DNA of 64,000 bases from Marinobacter sp. LV10R510-11A (GCF_900215155.1 NZ_LT907980.1:2356001-2420000); one strand, 5' to 3'. Shown: positions 30,225-43,610, counted from the first letter of the stretch. Translations and numbers: made by a program. The notes: generated by a model from the letters alone, not told the origin.

Positions 30225-30460
30225 CGGCGTGCTGCCCCTGTGTGCTTGGCTGGCCCGGAAAGCTCTGAAAAACAGCCCCGGGGATCTCTAAAAATTTGGG
30301 TCGCTATTCTAGCCCATTAACGGGTCAAAAATCACCCTTTATGCGGTTCGCAGATACCGTCATACCGATATCGGCCGTTTTCCTGAAATTGCTATAGCTT
30401 CCGGGTTTAGATACCTTACAACCCTAATCATATCTCGTTTGCAAAGAGGGTAATGTCTTT

Positions 30461-32121
30461 ATGGCCCAGTACGTATATAGCATGAACCGCGTGGGCAAAG
30501 TGGTTCCGCCCAAGCGTGAAATTCTCAAAGATATTTCCCTGAGCTTCTTCCCGGGCGCCAAGATCGGCGTACTCGGCCTCAACGGATCGGGCAAATCCAC
30601 ACTTTTACGCATTATGGCTGGCGTGGATCAGGATTACATCGGTGAAGCGCGCCCCCAACCGGGCATTAATGTAGGTTACCTTCCGCAAGAGCCGGAGCTG
30701 GACGACAGCAAAACCGTGAAAGGAATTGTTGATGGGCCGTCGCCGACGTTCACAACGCCCTGGCCGAGCTGGATCAGGTTTACGCAGATTACGCTGAGCC
30801 AGATGCGGATTTCGACGCTCTGGCCAAAAAGCAGGGCAAACTTGAAGCACTGATTCAGGCCACCGATGGCCACGACATCGAACGCAAAATGGAAGTTGCC
30901 GCCGACGCGCTGCGCCTACCCGCCTGGGATCAGCCGGTGAAAAACCTCTCCGGTGGCGAGCGCCGCCGGGTAGCCCTGTGTCGCCTTTTGCTTTCGGGCC
31001 CGGACATGCTGCTTCTGGACGAGCCTACCAACCACCTGGACGCCGAATCCGTAGCCTGGCTGGAGCGCTTTCTGCTCGATTACGAAGGCACTGTGGTTGC
31101 CATCACCCACGACCGCTACTTCCTCGACAACGTGGCGGGTTGGATTCTGGAACTGGACCGCGGCCAAGGCATTCCGTTTGAGGGCAATTATAGCCAGTGG
31201 CTAGAAAACAAAGAACAGCGCCTGGGCACCGAAGCCAAACAGGAAGCCTCCCATCAGAAGGCCATTAAACAGGAACTGGAGTGGGTGCGTAGCAACGCCA
31301 AAGGCCGGCAATCCAAGAGCAAAGCCCGCCTTGCCCGCTTCGAAGAAATGAGCTCGCAGGATTTCCAGAAGCGTAACGAAACCAACGAAATCTATATCCC
31401 GCCTGGCCCCCGCCTTGGCGACAAGGTTATCGAAGTGGAAGGTATCAGCAAAGCGTTTGGTGACCATCTGCTTTATGAAAATGTTTCCTTCTCCGTACCA
31501 CCGGGCGCCATCGTGGGCATCATCGGCGGTAACGGCGCCGGTAAGTCCACCCTGTTCCGCATGCTCGTCGGCGACGACAAACCCAACTCCGGCACCATCA
31601 CTGTGGGCGAAACGGTCAAGCTGGCCCATGTGGATCAGAGCCGCGACCTGGACGGATCAAAAACCGTCTGGGAACTGCTCAGTGAAGGCCAGGACATCAT
31701 TAAAGTCGGCAACTACCAAACCCCTTCGAGGGCGTATGCCGGCCGCTTTAACTTCAAAGGCGCGGATCAGCAAAAGCGCGTAAGCGATTTGTCTGGCGGT
31801 GAACGTAATCGTTTGCACTTGGCAGCACTGCTGAAAGAAGGCGGCAACGTATTGCTGCTGGACGAACCTACCAACGACCTAGACGTAGAAACCTTGCGCG
31901 CCCTGGAAGAAGCTCTGCTGAACTTTCCCGGCTCCGCCATGGTTATCTCGCACGACCGCTGGTTTCTAGACCGTGTAGCCACACACATCCTGGCATTTGA
32001 GGATGACGGCGAGGTGATCTACTACGAAGGCAACTTCAGCGACTACAACGAAGATCACAAGAAGCGCAAAGGGGATTCTGCCATGGTGCCCAAGCGCATG
32101 AAGTACAAGAAGCTAGCCTGA
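30461..32121 (+). pseudogene. ettA: EttA, energy-dependent translational throttle ABC-F protein, split by a -1 base frameshift
   Basis: The first frame (30461-30853) encodes the N-terminus through Walker [10 protein letters not shown] and [17 protein letters not shown]; the homologous text then continues in another frame as [23 protein letters not shown] and runs to 32121. After codon gat (30731-30733) only two bases (gg, 30734-30735) precede gcc, where one codon is expected, so one base is missing. Beyond it everything is intact: LSGGERRRVALCRLLL, LLLDEPTNHLD, arm and linker, second Walker A GGNGAGKST, LSGGERNRLHLA and LLLDEPTNDLD. EttA gates the first elongation step according to ATP:ADP ratio. 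A sequencing error, a genuine mutation and a strain variant cannot be told apart here. The stop overlaps the radA start (TGATG). Confidence 0.88.
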
Positions 32122-33497
32122 TGGCAAAAGCTAAAACCGCGTATGTCTGCACCGAATGCGGTGCAGACTATTCCAAATGGCAGGGCCAGTGCACGGCCTG
32201 CCAGACCTGGAACACCATCAGCGAAGTCCGTGGCGTCAGTAGCACTGCCAAAGGCGGCCGTGGCGTGCGTTTTGAAGGTTTCGCCGGCAGCCTCTCGGCC
32301 GTCCAAAGCCTAGACGACGTAAGCCTTGCCGAGCAGGAACGTATCAGCACGGGCATGCAGGAGTTCGACCGGGTTCTTGGCGGTGGCCTTGTTGAAGGTT
32401 CCGCCGTGCTTATGGGCGGCCACCCTGGCGCCGGCAAGAGCACCCTGCTACTTCAGGCCGTTTGCCACTTGGCCGCCAGCGTTCCGGCACTGTATGTGAC
32501 CGGTGAGGAATCCTTGCAGCAGGTAGCCATGCGCGCCAAACGCTTGAGTCTGCCCACCAAAGATCTAAAAATGCTCTCCGAGACCAGTGTCGAGCGGCTC
32601 ATACAGGTCGCAGAAGCGGAGAAACCACGGATTTTGGTGGTAGACAGTATTCAGGTGATGCATGTGGCGGATACAGAATCTGCCCCGGGCTCAGTGTCTC
32701 AGGTTCGCGAAAGCGCGGCCTATTTGACTCGCTTTGCCAAGCAAACGGGCACCATTCTATTTCTGGTTGGCCACGTCACCAAAGACGGCAGCCTTGCCGG
32801 CCCAAAGGTGCTGGAGCATATGATTGACTGCTCCATTTTGCTGGAGGGCTCCAGTGACAGCCGTTACCGCACCCTGCGAGGCATCAAGAACCGCTTTGGG
32901 GCGGTGAATGAGTTGGGCGTATTTGCCATGCTGGAGCAGGGCTTGAAGGAAGTTAAAAACCCCAGCGCGATCTTTCTGAACCGGGGCGAAGAAGCGGCTC
33001 CGGGCAGTGTGGTTATGGTGGTCTGGGAAGGTACGCGGCCGATGCTGGTGGAGATTCAGGCGCTGGTGGATATGGCGCAGGGTGGATATCCGCGGCGTGT
33101 GGCGGTTGGCTTGGATCAAAACCGTTTGGCGATGCTTTTGGCGGTGCTGCATCGGCACGGCGGTTTGCATGTTTCGGATCAGGATGTGTTTGTGAACGTG
33201 GTTGGCGGCGTGAAGGTTAGCGAGACGAGCGCTGACTTGGCGCTGCTGGCGGCGGTCGTTTCTTCGTTCCGTGATCGTGCCCTGCCCCAAGATTTGGTGA
33301 TTTTTGGGGAAGTCGGGTTATCGGGGGAGATTCGGCCGGTGCCTAATGGTCAGGAGCGGATTAATGAGGCGGCGAAGCATGGGTTTACTCGTGCCTTAGT
33401 GCCCAAATCCAACGCGCCACGTAAGGCTATTGCGGGGATGAAGGTGATTCCTGTGACCAAGCTTAGTGATGCCATTACGGCACTGGAGGAACTTTAA
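32121..33497 (+). CDS. radA: RadA, DNA repair/branch-migration ATPase
   Basis: 458 residues. N-terminal zinc finger CTECGADYSKWQGQCTAC, RecA-like core with Walker A GHPGAGKST, the RadA-specific KNRFG motif in RGIKNRFGAVNELG, and a C-terminal Lon-protease-like domain (DLALLAAVVSSFRD, GEVGLSGEIRPV) without protease function. Aids recombination and branch migration. Coupled to ettA by a TGATG overlap. Confidence 0.97.
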   Translation: MAKAKTAYVCTECGADYSKWQGQCTACQTWNTISEVRGVSSTAKGGRGVRFEGFAGSLSAVQSLDDVSLAEQERISTGMQEFDRVLGGGLVEGSAVLMGGHPGAGKSTLLLQAVCHLAASVPALYVTGEESLQQVAMRAKRLSLPTKDLKMLSETSVERLIQVAEAEKPRILVVDSIQVMHVADTESAPGSVSQVRESAAYLTRFAKQTGTILFLVGHVTKDGSLAGPKVLEHMIDCSILLEGSSDSRYRTLRGIKNRFGAVNELGVFAMLEQGLKEVKNPSAIFLNRGEEAAPGSVVMVVWEGTRPMLVEIQALVDMAQGGYPRRVAVGLDQNRLAMLLAVLHRHGGLHVSDQDVFVNVVGGVKVSETSADLALLAAVVSSFRDRALPQDLVIFGEVGLSGEIRPVPNGQERINEAAKHGFTRALVPKSNAPRKAIAGMKVIPVTKLSDAITALEEL

Positions 33498-33548
33498 GCT
33501 TGGGCCCCAGACTTTGAGCTTTGGAGCATGGACAGTATTGAAAGGCGC

Positions 33549-33622
33549 ATTCCAAAAATGTCGGAGGCCATGGACGGCCGGAGACAAGCGCACATGGACG
33601 TGCTCGTAGCGGTTTTTGGAAT
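33549..33622. repeat. 74-nt palindromic (REP/MITE-like) element between radA and hemE
   Basis: Bounded by perfect 10-bp inverted repeats ATTCCAAAAA and TTTTTGGAAT. Inside are two related near-palindromes, GGCCATGGACGGCC and CACATGGACGTG, which share CATGGACG. The element occupies the space between two convergent genes. The A/T arms could also make it work as a bidirectional terminator. No coding sense on either strand. Confidence 0.6.
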
Positions 33623-33680
33623 CGAAGACTTAACCCCCGCCTCCCAGCGCACGAAGGCCAGGAAACGAGGATAGCAAATA

Positions 33681-34745
33681 CTAGCGGTGGTACTCCGGGC
33701 TCAATTCAACAACGGCCTCGATGAACGCTTTGGCGTTATCGGGGTTCACTTCGGGAGTGATGCCGTGACCGAGGTTGAAAATATGCCCTGGGCCTGAGCC
33801 GTAGCGACGCAGAATGTCGCCCACTTCTTCGCGAATACGTGCCGGTGGCGCGTAAAGCATGGTTGGGTCCATATTACCCTGCAAGGCAACACGATCACCT
33901 ACTCGCGCGCGGGCATCGCCAATATCTGTGGTCCAGTCCAAACCAACGGCATCCGCTCCCGTATCAGCGATAGACTCCAGCCACTGACCGCCGTTTTTGG
34001 TGAACAGAATCACCGGAACATGGCGTCCATCGTTCTCGCGGATCAGGTTGTCCACGATTTTTTGCATGTACCTTAGTGAAAACTCTTCATACGCCCAACT
34101 ACTGAGCACGCCGCCCCAAGTATCAAAAATCTGAATTGCCTGGGCGCCTGCTTTAATTTGGCCGTTGAGATAATCAATGATCGTGTCCGCAAGGTGATCC
34201 AGCAGTTGGTGCATCACCTCTGGCTCGCTGTACATAAGCTTTTTGGCTTCGCGGAAGTCCTTGGAGCCGCTGCCTTCAACCATATAGGTTGCCAGCGTCC
34301 AAGGGCTACCGGAGAAGCCAATCAGGGGAACGCTGCCATTGAGTGCGCCACGGATGGTGGAAACGGCGTTCATCACATAATCAAGATCGACTTCTGCCTT
34401 AATCTTGGGCAGTGCATCCACATCCGCCTTGGAGCGAATGGTGTGCTTAAACTTGGGACCTTCCCCGGTTTCAAAATAAAGCCCAAGACCCAGTGCATCC
34501 GGAATGGTCAGGATATCCGAGAACAAAATCGCGGCATCCAGCGGAAAGCGCTTAAGGGGCTGAAGGGTTACTTCACACGCCAGCGGTGTGTTTTTGCACA
34601 AGCTAAGGAAGTCGCCGGCCTTTTCACGGGTAGCGCGATACTCGGGCAGATAACGGCCGGCCTGGCGCATCATCCATACCGGGGTACGATCAACAGGCTG
34701 GCGCATCAACGCGCGCAGGAGGCGGTCATTCTTCAACTCGGTCAT
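33681..34745 (-). CDS. hemE: HemE, uroporphyrinogen decarboxylase
   Basis: 354 residues, usual length. [35 protein letters not shown] (catalytic Asp), [16 protein letters not shown] and [13 protein letters not shown] are diagnostic. Decarboxylates uroporphyrinogen III to coproporphyrinogen III in haem synthesis. Downstream of gltBD across a terminator, as in Pseudomonas. Confidence 0.97.
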   Translation of the reverse strand: MTELKNDRLLRALMRQPVDRTPVWMMRQAGRYLPEYRATREKAGDFLSLCKNTPLACEVTLQPLKRFPLDAAILFSDILTIPDALGLGLYFETGEGPKFKHTIRSKADVDALPKIKAEVDLDYVMNAVSTIRGALNGSVPLIGFSGSPWTLATYMVEGSGSKDFREAKKLMYSEPEVMHQLLDHLADTIIDYLNGQIKAGAQAIQIFDTWGGVLSSWAYEEFSLRYMQKIVDNLIRENDGRHVPVILFTKNGGQWLESIADTGADAVGLDWTTDIGDARARVGDRVALQGNMDPTMLYAPPARIREEVGDILRRYGSGPGHIFNLGHGITPEVNPDNAKAFIEAVVELSPEYHR

Positions 34746-34814
34746 AGGGGCCCCAGCATTGGCTCTTTCAGTTTGTATTAATTGAACGGGGGCAATGATA
34801 CCCCGTTTGCCATA

Positions 34815-34850
34815 ATAAAAAAGGCCGGCTTACCCTTAGCAAGCCGGCCT
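34815..34850 (-). terminator. Intrinsic terminator after gltD
   Basis: AGGCCGGCTT / AAGCCGGCCT with a 9-nt loop, then a T-run on the minus strand. It separates gltBD from hemE. Confidence 0.9.
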
Positions 34851-34873
34851 GCCGATCCGGATCGAAGGGTTTG

Positions 34874-36310
<1,437 letters not shown>

Positions 36311-36382
36311 TCAATTTCGACAAGGGCTGCCCCTGCCGGCAACCCTGAACCCTGGCAAATAATCAAACTCAACCGACTGAGC

Positions 36383-39300
36383 TTATTCAGGGCGCGCACG
36401 GGTACTTGCCAATAGACTACTCAAACTCGCAGCTTTGGGTTTCACCAGCCAAAACCGGCCGATGTAATCGTCGAAATCTTCAAGGATATGCTCAGCCCAA
36501 GTGCTGCCGGTTTCCGAGATGTGCTCACGAATCACACTGCGTAGATGGTTGCGGTAAGCTTCCATTTCTTCGCGGGAAATACGCTGAATCTCCACCAATT
36601 CGTGGTTGTATTTATCAACAAAGGTATTGTCCATATCCAGCACGTAAGCGAACCCGCCGGTCATGCCGGCGCCAAAGTTGGCGCCGGCAGAGCCAAGCAC
36701 AGTCACTAGTCCGCCAGTCATGTACTCGCAGCAGTGATCGCCGGCGCCTTCAACAACCGAGTGGGCGCCGGAGTTGCGAACGGCGAAGCGCTCGCCGGCC
36801 GTGCCTGCTGCAAACAGTTTGCCGCCGGTGGCTCCGTACAGGCAGGTGTTACCGATGATTGCCGTTTCTTGGCTATTAAAGGCGCTGCCACGGGGCGGCT
36901 TAACAACAAGTTTGCCGCCGGTCATGCCCTTGCCCACATAGTCGTTGGCATCGCCCTCAAGAATTAGGTTAAGCCCACCAACGTTCCACACGCCAAAGCT
37001 CTGACCGGCGGTGCCCACAAGATCCAGCGTGATTGGCGCATCGGCCATGCCCTGGTTTCCGTGCTTCGCGGCAATTTCGCCGGAAAGACGGGCACCGATT
37101 GAGCGATCACAGTTGGTTACCCGGTAACTCCACGCACCCCCGGTCTTGCCCTCAATCGCAGGTGTGATTGCCGCAAGCAATTGTTCCGCCAGCAGACCCT
37201 GGTCGAACGGCGGATTGCGCTCAACCTGACAGGTTTGAGGCTTGTCAGCTGGAATATGGTCGTTAGATATCAGCCGCGTGAGATCCAGTTTTTTCTGTCG
37301 CTCGGTATCCCCCGGCAGGCGAACGAGAAGGTCGACACGGCCAACAAGTTCTTCCAGGCTGCGAACGCCCAGCATGGCCATCCACTCACGGGTTTCCTCC
37401 GCTACAAAGCGAAAAAAGTTCATGGCCTTTACTGCGGTGCCTGTGAAATGTTCTTTGCGAAGGTGCTCGTTCTGGGTCGCCACCCCGGTTGCACAGTTGT
37501 TTAGGTGGCAAATACGCAGAAACTTACAACCCAGAGATACCATGGGCGTGGTACCAAAGCCAAAACTCTCGGCACCCAGAATGGCAGCTTTCACCACATC
37601 CAAGCCGGTTTTGATGCCGCCATCGGTTTGCAGGCGTATCTTTCCACGCAGATCATTGGCACGCAGCGCCTGCTGGGTTTCGGCTAGCCCCAGCTCCCAG
37701 GGCGAACCTGCGTAGCGTATGGACGCCAGCGGGCTTGCAGCCGTGCCACCGTCGTAGCCTGAGATGGTAATTAGATCGGCATAGGCCTTCGCGACACCCG
37801 CCGCAATCGTGCCGACACCAGGCTCAGAAACCAACTTCACCGAGACCAACGCTTGCGGATTGACCTGCTTGAGATCAAAGATTAGCTGGGCCAGATCTTC
37901 AATGGAGTAGATATCGTGGTGCGGCGGCGGAGAAATCAGCGTTACGCCAGGCACCGAGTAACGCAGGCGTGCAATCAGTTCATTTACCTTGCTTCCCGGT
38001 AACTGACCACCCTCGCCCGGCTTGGCGCCTTGGGCAACCTTGATCTGCATCACATCGGCACTGCGCAGGTATTCTGCGGTGACACCAAAGCGACCGGAGG
38101 CTACCTGTTTGATCTTGGATCGCTTTACGGTGCCATAACGGGCTGGATCTTCACCGCCCTCACCAGAGTTCGAGCGACCACCCAGCGTATTCATAGCAAT
38201 AGCCAGCGACTCGTGAGCCTCCGGTGACAGAGCGCCCAAGGACATGGCTGCGGAGTCGAATCGGGGGAAAATTTGCTCCACTGGCTCAACCTCGGAAATC
38301 CCGATGGCCTCTATGCCCTCTCGGAAGCCAAACAAATCTCTCAGTGTGGTCACCGGGCGCTCGTTTACCAGTGCCGCATACTCCTTGTAGTGACCGTACT
38401 CACCCGAAGCGACTGCATATTGCAACTTAGCCACGACATCGGGATTGAACGCGTGGTATTCCTGACCGTGCATGTATTTCAGCAAACCGCCAAGTGCAAT
38501 GGGTTTACGCGGCTTCCAGGCGACAGATGCCAGTTGCTCTTGATCCTGCTGAAAATCCATAAACCCTGCACCCTGAACGCGACAGGGCACACCCTTGAAG
38601 CACAGGTTGGCAACGTCATCCGCAAGGCCAATCGCTTCGAAAAGCTGAGCCCCCCGGTAAGAAGCAATAGTGGAGATGCCCATCTTGGACAGAATCTTTA
38701 GCACCCCTTTGTTGATGCCTTTGCGGTAGTTATTCTTGGCTTCAATGGGGTCCATCTGCAATTCGCCGGTGCGAATCAGATCGTTCAGCACCTGATAGGC
38801 CAAATACGGGTAGACCGCAGTGGCGCCGAAGCCAAACAGCACCGCAAAATGATGAGGATCCCTGGCCCAGCCAGTCTCCACTATGATATTGGAATTACAC
38901 CGCAAACGTTTTTCCGATAGGTGATGGTGAACCGCTCCAGTTGCCATCAAAGCGTTCACAGGCAATTCGCCCTGCTTTAGATCCTTGTCCGAGAGAATGA
39001 GCAGTACTTTGCCGCTGCGTACCGCTTGCTCGGCCTCATCACACACGCGGCGAATAGCCTGCTCAAGCCCCTCTTCAGGAAGATAGCCCATAGAAATCTG
39101 GGCAACCGTAAACCCTGGGCGCTCGTTGTTAGCAATCCGAAGAAACTTGGCCGGTGACAGAACCGGAGTGGTCAGAATGATTCTGTTAGCGTGCTCGGCG
39201 GTTTCTTCGAAAACGTTACGCTCTGCCCCCAGGCAGGTTTCCAGAGACATCACGATTGCTTCCCGCAAAGGATCAATCGCCGGGTTGGTTACTTGAGCAA

Positions 39301-40828
39301 ATTTTTGGCGAAAATAGTCTGCAACATGGCGCACCTTGCTGGATAACACGGCCATGGGCGTGTCGTCCCCCATGGAGCCGACAGCCTCTTGGGCATTTTC
39401 CGCCAGCGGGCGCAAAATCTGGTCACGCTCCTCGTAGGACACCAAAAACATTTTCTGATGTACCAGCAATTCGTCCGTATCCATCAGCCGGAAATCAGGC
39501 GCTTGGTTCAGGGTTGACTCCACTCGCAGCGCATTTTCACGCAGCCACCGCTTGTAGGGTTTTGCCGTTTTAAGCCGCTGATCGATATCCTGGGTGTGCA
39601 GTACCTCACCTGTTTCGGTATCAATAGCCAGCATCTGCCCTGGCCCGACACGACCTTTTGCGACCACGTCTTCCGGCTTGTAACTGTAAGTGCCAATTTC
39701 CGATGCCAAAGTAATGAAATCGTCTTTGGTAACCACCCAGCGCGCTGGCCTTAGGCCGTTGCGATCCAGCATGCAGACGGCGTAACGGCCATCCGACATA
39801 ACCAAACCTGCAGGGCCGTCCCAAGGCTCCATGTGCATGGAATTGTATTCATAGAACGCCCGCAGATCAGAGTCCATGGTGTCGACATTCTGCCAGGCCG
39901 GTGGAATCATCATGCGCGCTGCGCGAAATAAATCCACCCCCCCTGCCAGCAGGATTTCCAGCATGTTATCCATACTGGAAGAGTCGGAGCCTGCCAAATT
40001 AACCAGCGGCTGCAGGGTTTGTAGATCCGGTAGGTTCGGGGAGCTGAATTTGGCAGCCCGGGCTATGGCCCAGTTACGGTTGCCGTCAATGGTGTTAATT
40101 TCACCGTTATGAGCCAGGTAGCGAAATGGCTGAGCCAGCGGCCAGCGCGGCATGGTGTTGGTGGAGAAGCGCTGGTGGAACACACAAATGGCGGTGGTGA
40201 AATCCGGGTCGCCCAAATCCCTGTAAAAGTTTGCCAGATCCGCTGGCATCATCAGGCCTTTGTAGGCGAGCGTGCGATGAGAGAGGCTACAGATATAAAA
40301 CTCGGGGTCATCCGCCATATCCAGCTCGGCATGGCGACGCCCGACAAACAGGCTGATGGCAAATTCTTGTTCCGATTTATCGGCAGGCGTTACAAACACT
40401 TGCTCGATCCGAGGCATGCTATCGAGAGCTATCGGGCCCAAGCAGCTGTCATCAACCGGCACTTCACGCCAGCCCATTACATCAAGGCCCTGTTCGACCA
40501 GTCGTTTTTCGACAGCGGTGCGCCCGTGGGTGGCTTTGCCCGGATCGGGACTGAGGAATACTTGGCCAACGGCAAACAACCCACCGGGCTCTTTGCCAAA
40601 TGCCAATTTTGCCACTTTTTTCAGGAAGGCGTCAGGGCTTTGAACCAGCAGGCCGCAACCGTCACCGGTTTTCCCGTCTGCAGCGATGCCGCCACGGTGA
40701 GTCATGCAGGTAAGCGACTCGATGGCCGTTTTTAACAACTTATGGCTAGTCTCGCCCTTCATGTGGGCGATCAATCCAAATCCGCAGTTGTCTTTGAATT
40801 CGTCGGGGTGATACAGACCTGACTTCAT
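36383..40828 (-). CDS. gltB: GltB, glutamate synthase large (alpha) subunit
   Basis: 1481 residues, same as Pseudomonas. Glutaminase (Ntn) domain after a short propeptide: Cys15 in KDNCGFG is the expected N-terminal nucleophile. FMN-binding synthase domain follows, with cluster cysteines in [13 protein letters not shown], then the GXGXG beta-helix ([32 protein letters not shown] in part). Makes two glutamate from glutamine and 2-oxoglutarate. GAGGG precedes the ATG. With GltD it is the main ammonia assimilation step under low nitrogen. Confidence 0.98.
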   Translation of the reverse strand: MKSGLYHPDEFKDNCGFGLIAHMKGETSHKLLKTAIESLTCMTHRGGIAADGKTGDGCGLLVQSPDAFLKKVAKLAFGKEPGGLFAVGQVFLSPDPGKATHGRTAVEKRLVEQGLDVMGWREVPVDDSCLGPIALDSMPRIEQVFVTPADKSEQEFAISLFVGRRHAELDMADDPEFYICSLSHRTLAYKGLMMPADLANFYRDLGDPDFTTAICVFHQRFSTNTMPRWPLAQPFRYLAHNGEINTIDGNRNWAIARAAKFSSPNLPDLQTLQPLVNLAGSDSSSMDNMLEILLAGGVDLFRAARMMIPPAWQNVDTMDSDLRAFYEYNSMHMEPWDGPAGLVMSDGRYAVCMLDRNGLRPARWVVTKDDFITLASEIGTYSYKPEDVVAKGRVGPGQMLAIDTETGEVLHTQDIDQRLKTAKPYKRWLRENALRVESTLNQAPDFRLMDTDELLVHQKMFLVSYEERDQILRPLAENAQEAVGSMGDDTPMAVLSSKVRHVADYFRQKFAQVTNPAIDPLREAIVMSLETCLGAERNVFEETAEHANRIILTTPVLSPAKFLRIANNERPGFTVAQISMGYLPEEGLEQAIRRVCDEAEQAVRSGKVLLILSDKDLKQGELPVNALMATGAVHHHLSEKRLRCNSNIIVETGWARDPHHFAVLFGFGATAVYPYLAYQVLNDLIRTGELQMDPIEAKNNYRKGINKGVLKILSKMGISTIASYRGAQLFEAIGLADDVANLCFKGVPCRVQGAGFMDFQQDQEQLASVAWKPRKPIALGGLLKYMHGQEYHAFNPDVVAKLQYAVASGEYGHYKEYAALVNERPVTTLRDLFGFREGIEAIGISEVEPVEQIFPRFDSAAMSLGALSPEAHESLAIAMNTLGGRSNSGEGGEDPARYGTVKRSKIKQVASGRFGVTAEYLRSADVMQIKVAQGAKPGEGGQLPGSKVNELIARLRYSVPGVTLISPPPHHDIYSIEDLAQLIFDLKQVNPQALVSVKLVSEPGVGTIAAGVAKAYADLITISGYDGGTAASPLASIRYAGSPWELGLAETQQALRANDLRGKIRLQTDGGIKTGLDVVKAAILGAESFGFGTTPMVSLGCKFLRICHLNNCATGVATQNEHLRKEHFTGTAVKAMNFFRFVAEETREWMAMLGVRSLEELVGRVDLLVRLPGDTERQKKLDLTRLISNDHIPADKPQTCQVERNPPFDQGLLAEQLLAAITPAIEGKTGGAWSYRVTNCDRSIGARLSGEIAAKHGNQGMADAPITLDLVGTAGQSFGVWNVGGLNLILEGDANDYVGKGMTGGKLVVKPPRGSAFNSQETAIIGNTCLYGATGGKLFAAGTAGERFAVRNSGAHSVVEGAGDHCCEYMTGGLVTVLGSAGANFGAGMTGGFAYVLDMDNTFVDKYNHELVEIQRISREEMEAYRNHLRSVIREHISETGSTWAEHILEDFDDYIGRFWLVKPKAASLSSLLASTRARPE

Positions 40829-40990
40829 AAGCGCCCTCTTGCATATAGATGCATTCTTATCAGCGACTTATGCACCAAAATAGCGCACAAAAATCAACCG
40901 ACATTAAAAAAACGGGCGAATGATTGTACACACGTATAAACACTTACTCAAAGAGGTTTGACAATACTTTTGGGGGAAGGTTTCACTGAT

Positions 40991-41017
40991 AAAAGCCCTG
41001 TTCGATACAAAACAGGG
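40991..41017 (-). terminator. Candidate terminator after damX
   Basis: CCCTGTT / AACAGGG with an 8-nt loop, then CTTTT on the minus strand. The short T-run makes it weaker than the others. The rest of the 221-nt gap (40829-41049) holds the gltB promoter region; the best pair on the minus strand is TTGTCA, 18 nt, TTTATA, of low certainty. Confidence 0.55.
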
Positions 41018-41049
41018 AGTTACCGTGCATCTGCTATTTTACTATCTGA

Positions 41050-42477
41050 TCACAAAGCTTCGGTTGTCCGCACCCAAGGAGTGCGCGAAATTAGTGCATC
41101 GGGGAGGCGCGAGGCTACTCTTTGGGCCTCTTCCCTAGAAGAATAGTCCCCATAAAACACCATAAACCACGGCTTGCCCTTACGCTCACCCATGGTGTAA
41201 ACCATCTCATCCAGAGATGGATAGCGGGAAATAACGTTCAGCGCTGTCTGCTCCAGGTTTCCAGCCACCAGCTGAATCGTCCAGCCTTGGCTGCGACTGC
41301 GCAGCTGCGCTATGCCCACATACTTACTGGCGTTTTTTGGTATAAAGTCAGGTTCAGGTTCAGGTTCAGGTTCAGGTTCGGGTTCAGGTTCAGGTTCAGG
41401 TTCGGGTTCAGGTTCAGGTTCAGGTTCAGGTTCAGGTTCGGGCGGGGTTTCAAGTTCTGTCAATGGCTGGGGTGTTTCGTTTGGCTCCGCATCTTCCGGC
41501 ACCTCTTCTTCTACCACTTGGGGGCCTATAGTGATGCTCTTACGCACCGGCTCGGGTTTCGGGATGGCCTCCTGCTCCAAAGCGACTGTCTCGTCGTACT
41601 GCTGGGATACAAACCACCAAGAACCCCCCAAAAGCAGGAGTGCCAATGCAGGCAAGCGAAGCTGCTTAAAATTGAAACTCGGCCAGCGCTTCTGCTTTGA
41701 AGCCTCAGAAACAATGTCGAGCCAAATGCCGGGCGTTACTCTTTTCAACCGGGAAAAGCTGCCATGGCTGAGGTCGTGTATTCGGGCAAGCCGCGCAGGG
41801 CTCAGGAGTTCGTTCACCTTGCCGCCGGCTTTGTGCACTCGCGGCTCAAGGTAGGAGAACACTTCCTCCCTAGTAAGTGGGCGCAAGTGAACCTGGTGAA
41901 CAGCTACCGATGAATCCTCGAGGCCCAGAAGCGTGACAAGACGATCCTCACCGACGAATACCGGAACCGCTGCCTTAGCACGGTCAGCAGCCAGAAAGCC
42001 CTCAAGGATCAGTCTCAGGAGCTCAGGCGGAGCACGATCGGCATCGTCAATGAGCAACACCATTCGCTGGCCCTTACCAACTCTGCCTTCCGACCACCGA
42101 AAAAAGCGATACACGGCTTCACGGGGGTTGTCGTCTGAACTTGCACCAGAGCGGGCTACCTGCTTAAGGTCTCTTGCCAGTGCACTGGAGCTTGTTATGG
42201 CAGCCGCAGACAGGCGATGAAAACCTAACCGTGACGATTCACTGCGCACCAACTCTGCCAACAACCGGCTCCTGCCTGAGCCAGGGGCGCCAGTGAGCAA
42301 CAGTGCCATATCACCAAAGCCACAAAGATGACGGAGCGCTTCCAAGGCGTGATGGCGCATGCCATCCGGAAAGAACGGCGTATCCATTTCCAATGGGTTA
42401 TCTCTCAGACCGTATCGCTGCTGTAGTCTGGGGAATAACCCTCCACCATCCAGGCTGTTAAAGCTGTCGTCAGTCAC
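41050..42477 (-). CDS. damX: DamX-like AAA ATPase with C-terminal SPOR domain
   Basis: 475 residues; start is GTG at 42477 with AAGGAC upstream. Order: cytoplasmic AAA-type domain with Walker [12 protein letters not shown] and Walker [11 protein letters not shown]; a single membrane helix near 275-292 ([15 protein letters not shown]); an acidic Glu-Pro linker at about 346-375; and a SPOR domain ([37 protein letters not shown]), which binds denuded peptidoglycan at the septum. Position after aroKB is the classical damX locus. Likely a cell-division accessory protein. The long Glu-Pro tract is unusually regular. Confidence 0.88.
   Translation of the reverse strand: MTDDSFNSLDGGGLFPRLQQRYGLRDNPLEMDTPFFPDGMRHHALEALRHLCGFGDMALLLTGAPGSGRSRLLAELVRSESSRLGFHRLSAAAITSSSALARDLKQVARSGASSDDNPREAVYRFFRWSEGRVGKGQRMVLLIDDADRAPPELLRLILEGFLAADRAKAAVPVFVGEDRLVTLLGLEDSSVAVHQVHLRPLTREEVFSYLEPRVHKAGGKVNELLSPARLARIHDLSHGSFSRLKRVTPGIWLDIVSEASKQKRWPSFNFKQLRLPALALLLLGGSWWFVSQQYDETVALEQEAIPKPEPVRKSITIGPQVVEEEVPEDAEPNETPQPLTELETPPEPEPEPEPEPEPEPEPEPEPEPEPEPEPEPDFIPKNASKYVGIAQLRSRSQGWTIQLVAGNLEQTALNVISRYPSLDEMVYTMGERKGKPWFMVFYGDYSSREEAQRVASRLPDALISRTPWVRTTEAL
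41351..41440 (-). repeat. Hexanucleotide tandem repeat in damX
   Basis: Fifteen consecutive 6-nt units on the plus strand (ggttca, with three ggttcg variants at units 5, 9 and 15). They encode Glu-Pro dipeptides, so expansion or loss keeps the frame. Confidence 0.95.
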
Positions 42478-42512
42478 AAAAAGTCCTTGCTGTTCAATGT
42501 TACAACGTCTGC

Positions 42513-43610
42513 TCAGCTTTCCTGCTGGCAGAATGCATTAAGCGTCGCCGTGAGGTTTTCCGGAGACGCCTCCGATGTAACCACCGCATCGCCAACGGAA
42601 CGAAGCAATACAAGCCTTAACCTGCCGTCGATGTTCTTCTTATCAACGGCCATCAGGCTCATGAAGTCTGCGGGCGTCATCTCCATCGGCGGCTGCGCTG
42701 GCAGGCTGGCCCTACGAATAATGTGCACAACGCGATCGTAATCAGCCGGGCTTATCAAACCTTCCCGTGCCGATAGATCAGCTGCCATGATCATACCCGT
42801 GCCCACCGCCTCTCCATGCAACCAGTTGCCGTAGCCGGCAAAGGTCTCAATGGCGTGGCCAAATGTATGACCAAGGTTTAGCGTAGCCCGGAGCCCGTTC
42901 TCACGTTCATCCTGCGCCACAACATCCGCCTTGCAGGCGCATGAGCGCAATATAGCTTCTGCCAGAGCTTGGCTGTCGCAGGCTACCAACTGCTCAATTG
43001 CCCCTTCCAACCAGCCCAGAAAAGCGGTGTCACGGATCAGGCCATACTTGATAACCTCAGCAAGCCCCGCAGACACTTCCTTCGGCGGCAGAGACTGCAG
43101 CGTATCGGTATCAATCATCACCACTTTTGGTTGGTGAAAAGCCCCTACCATGTTTTTCCCGAGCGGGTGGTTAATGCCGGTCTTGCCACCCACAGATGAA
43201 TCAACCTGGGACAACAGCGTGGTTGGGATCTGTATAAACGGCACGCCGCGCTGGTAGGAAGCCGCCGCAAACCCAGTCATATCGCCCACAACACCGCCGC
43301 CCAGCGCCACCAGTGTGGTTTTTCGGGTGTGCCGCTTTTCCAGCAAGGCATCAAAAATCAGGTTCAGCGTCTGCCAGTCTTTATGTTTTTCGCCATCCGG
43401 CAGCACAACGGTATCCACCGCCTTGCCGGGAAAGCTGGCTTTGGCCTGCTCAAGGTACAAAGGACCGACCACATCGTTGGTCACAATCATTACTTGAGAG
43501 CCGCCAACGTAACCAGAAAGGTCGTACTGCCCCAACATGCCTTCGCCGATCATAATGGGGTAACTGCGCTCTCCCAGATCGACCGGGAGTTCATGAAGCA
43601 GGTTATACAT
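42513..43610 (-). CDS. aroB: AroB, 3-dehydroquinate synthase
   Basis: 365 residues. NAD-binding [11 protein letters not shown] and [13 protein letters not shown]; metal region [35 protein letters not shown] and WLHGEAV hold the zinc His/Glu ligands. Cyclises DAHP to dehydroquinate. Overlaps the 3' end of aroK by eight bases. Confidence 0.97.
   Translation of the reverse strand: MYNLLHELPVDLGERSYPIMIGEGMLGQYDLSGYVGGSQVMIVTNDVVGPLYLEQAKASFPGKAVDTVVLPDGEKHKDWQTLNLIFDALLEKRHTRKTTLVALGGGVVGDMTGFAAASYQRGVPFIQIPTTLLSQVDSSVGGKTGINHPLGKNMVGAFHQPKVVMIDTDTLQSLPPKEVSAGLAEVIKYGLIRDTAFLGWLEGAIEQLVACDSQALAEAILRSCACKADVVAQDERENGLRATLNLGHTFGHAIETFAGYGNWLHGEAVGTGMIMAADLSAREGLISPADYDRVVHIIRRASLPAQPPMEMTPADFMSLMAVDKKNIDGRLRLVLLRSVGDAVVTSEASPENLTATLNAFCQQES

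Noticed and set aside
30225-30460. Glycine riboswitch upstream of glyA
   Set aside because: I could not find tandem aptamer features or a terminator hairpin with T-run on the minus strand.
30731-30740. Programmed -1 frameshift in ettA
   Set aside because: No slippery heptamer (X XXY YYZ) and no clear downstream structure; ettA is not known to use recoding. A deletion or error is simpler.
34158-34781. Plus-strand open frame of 207 codons over hemE
   Set aside because: Antisense to intact hemE with all family motifs; no independent evidence of coding.
41312-41854. Plus-strand open frame with a Gly-Ser repeat
   Set aside because: Shadow of the Glu-Pro repeat in damX; the damX frame has Walker motifs and a SPOR domain on the other strand.
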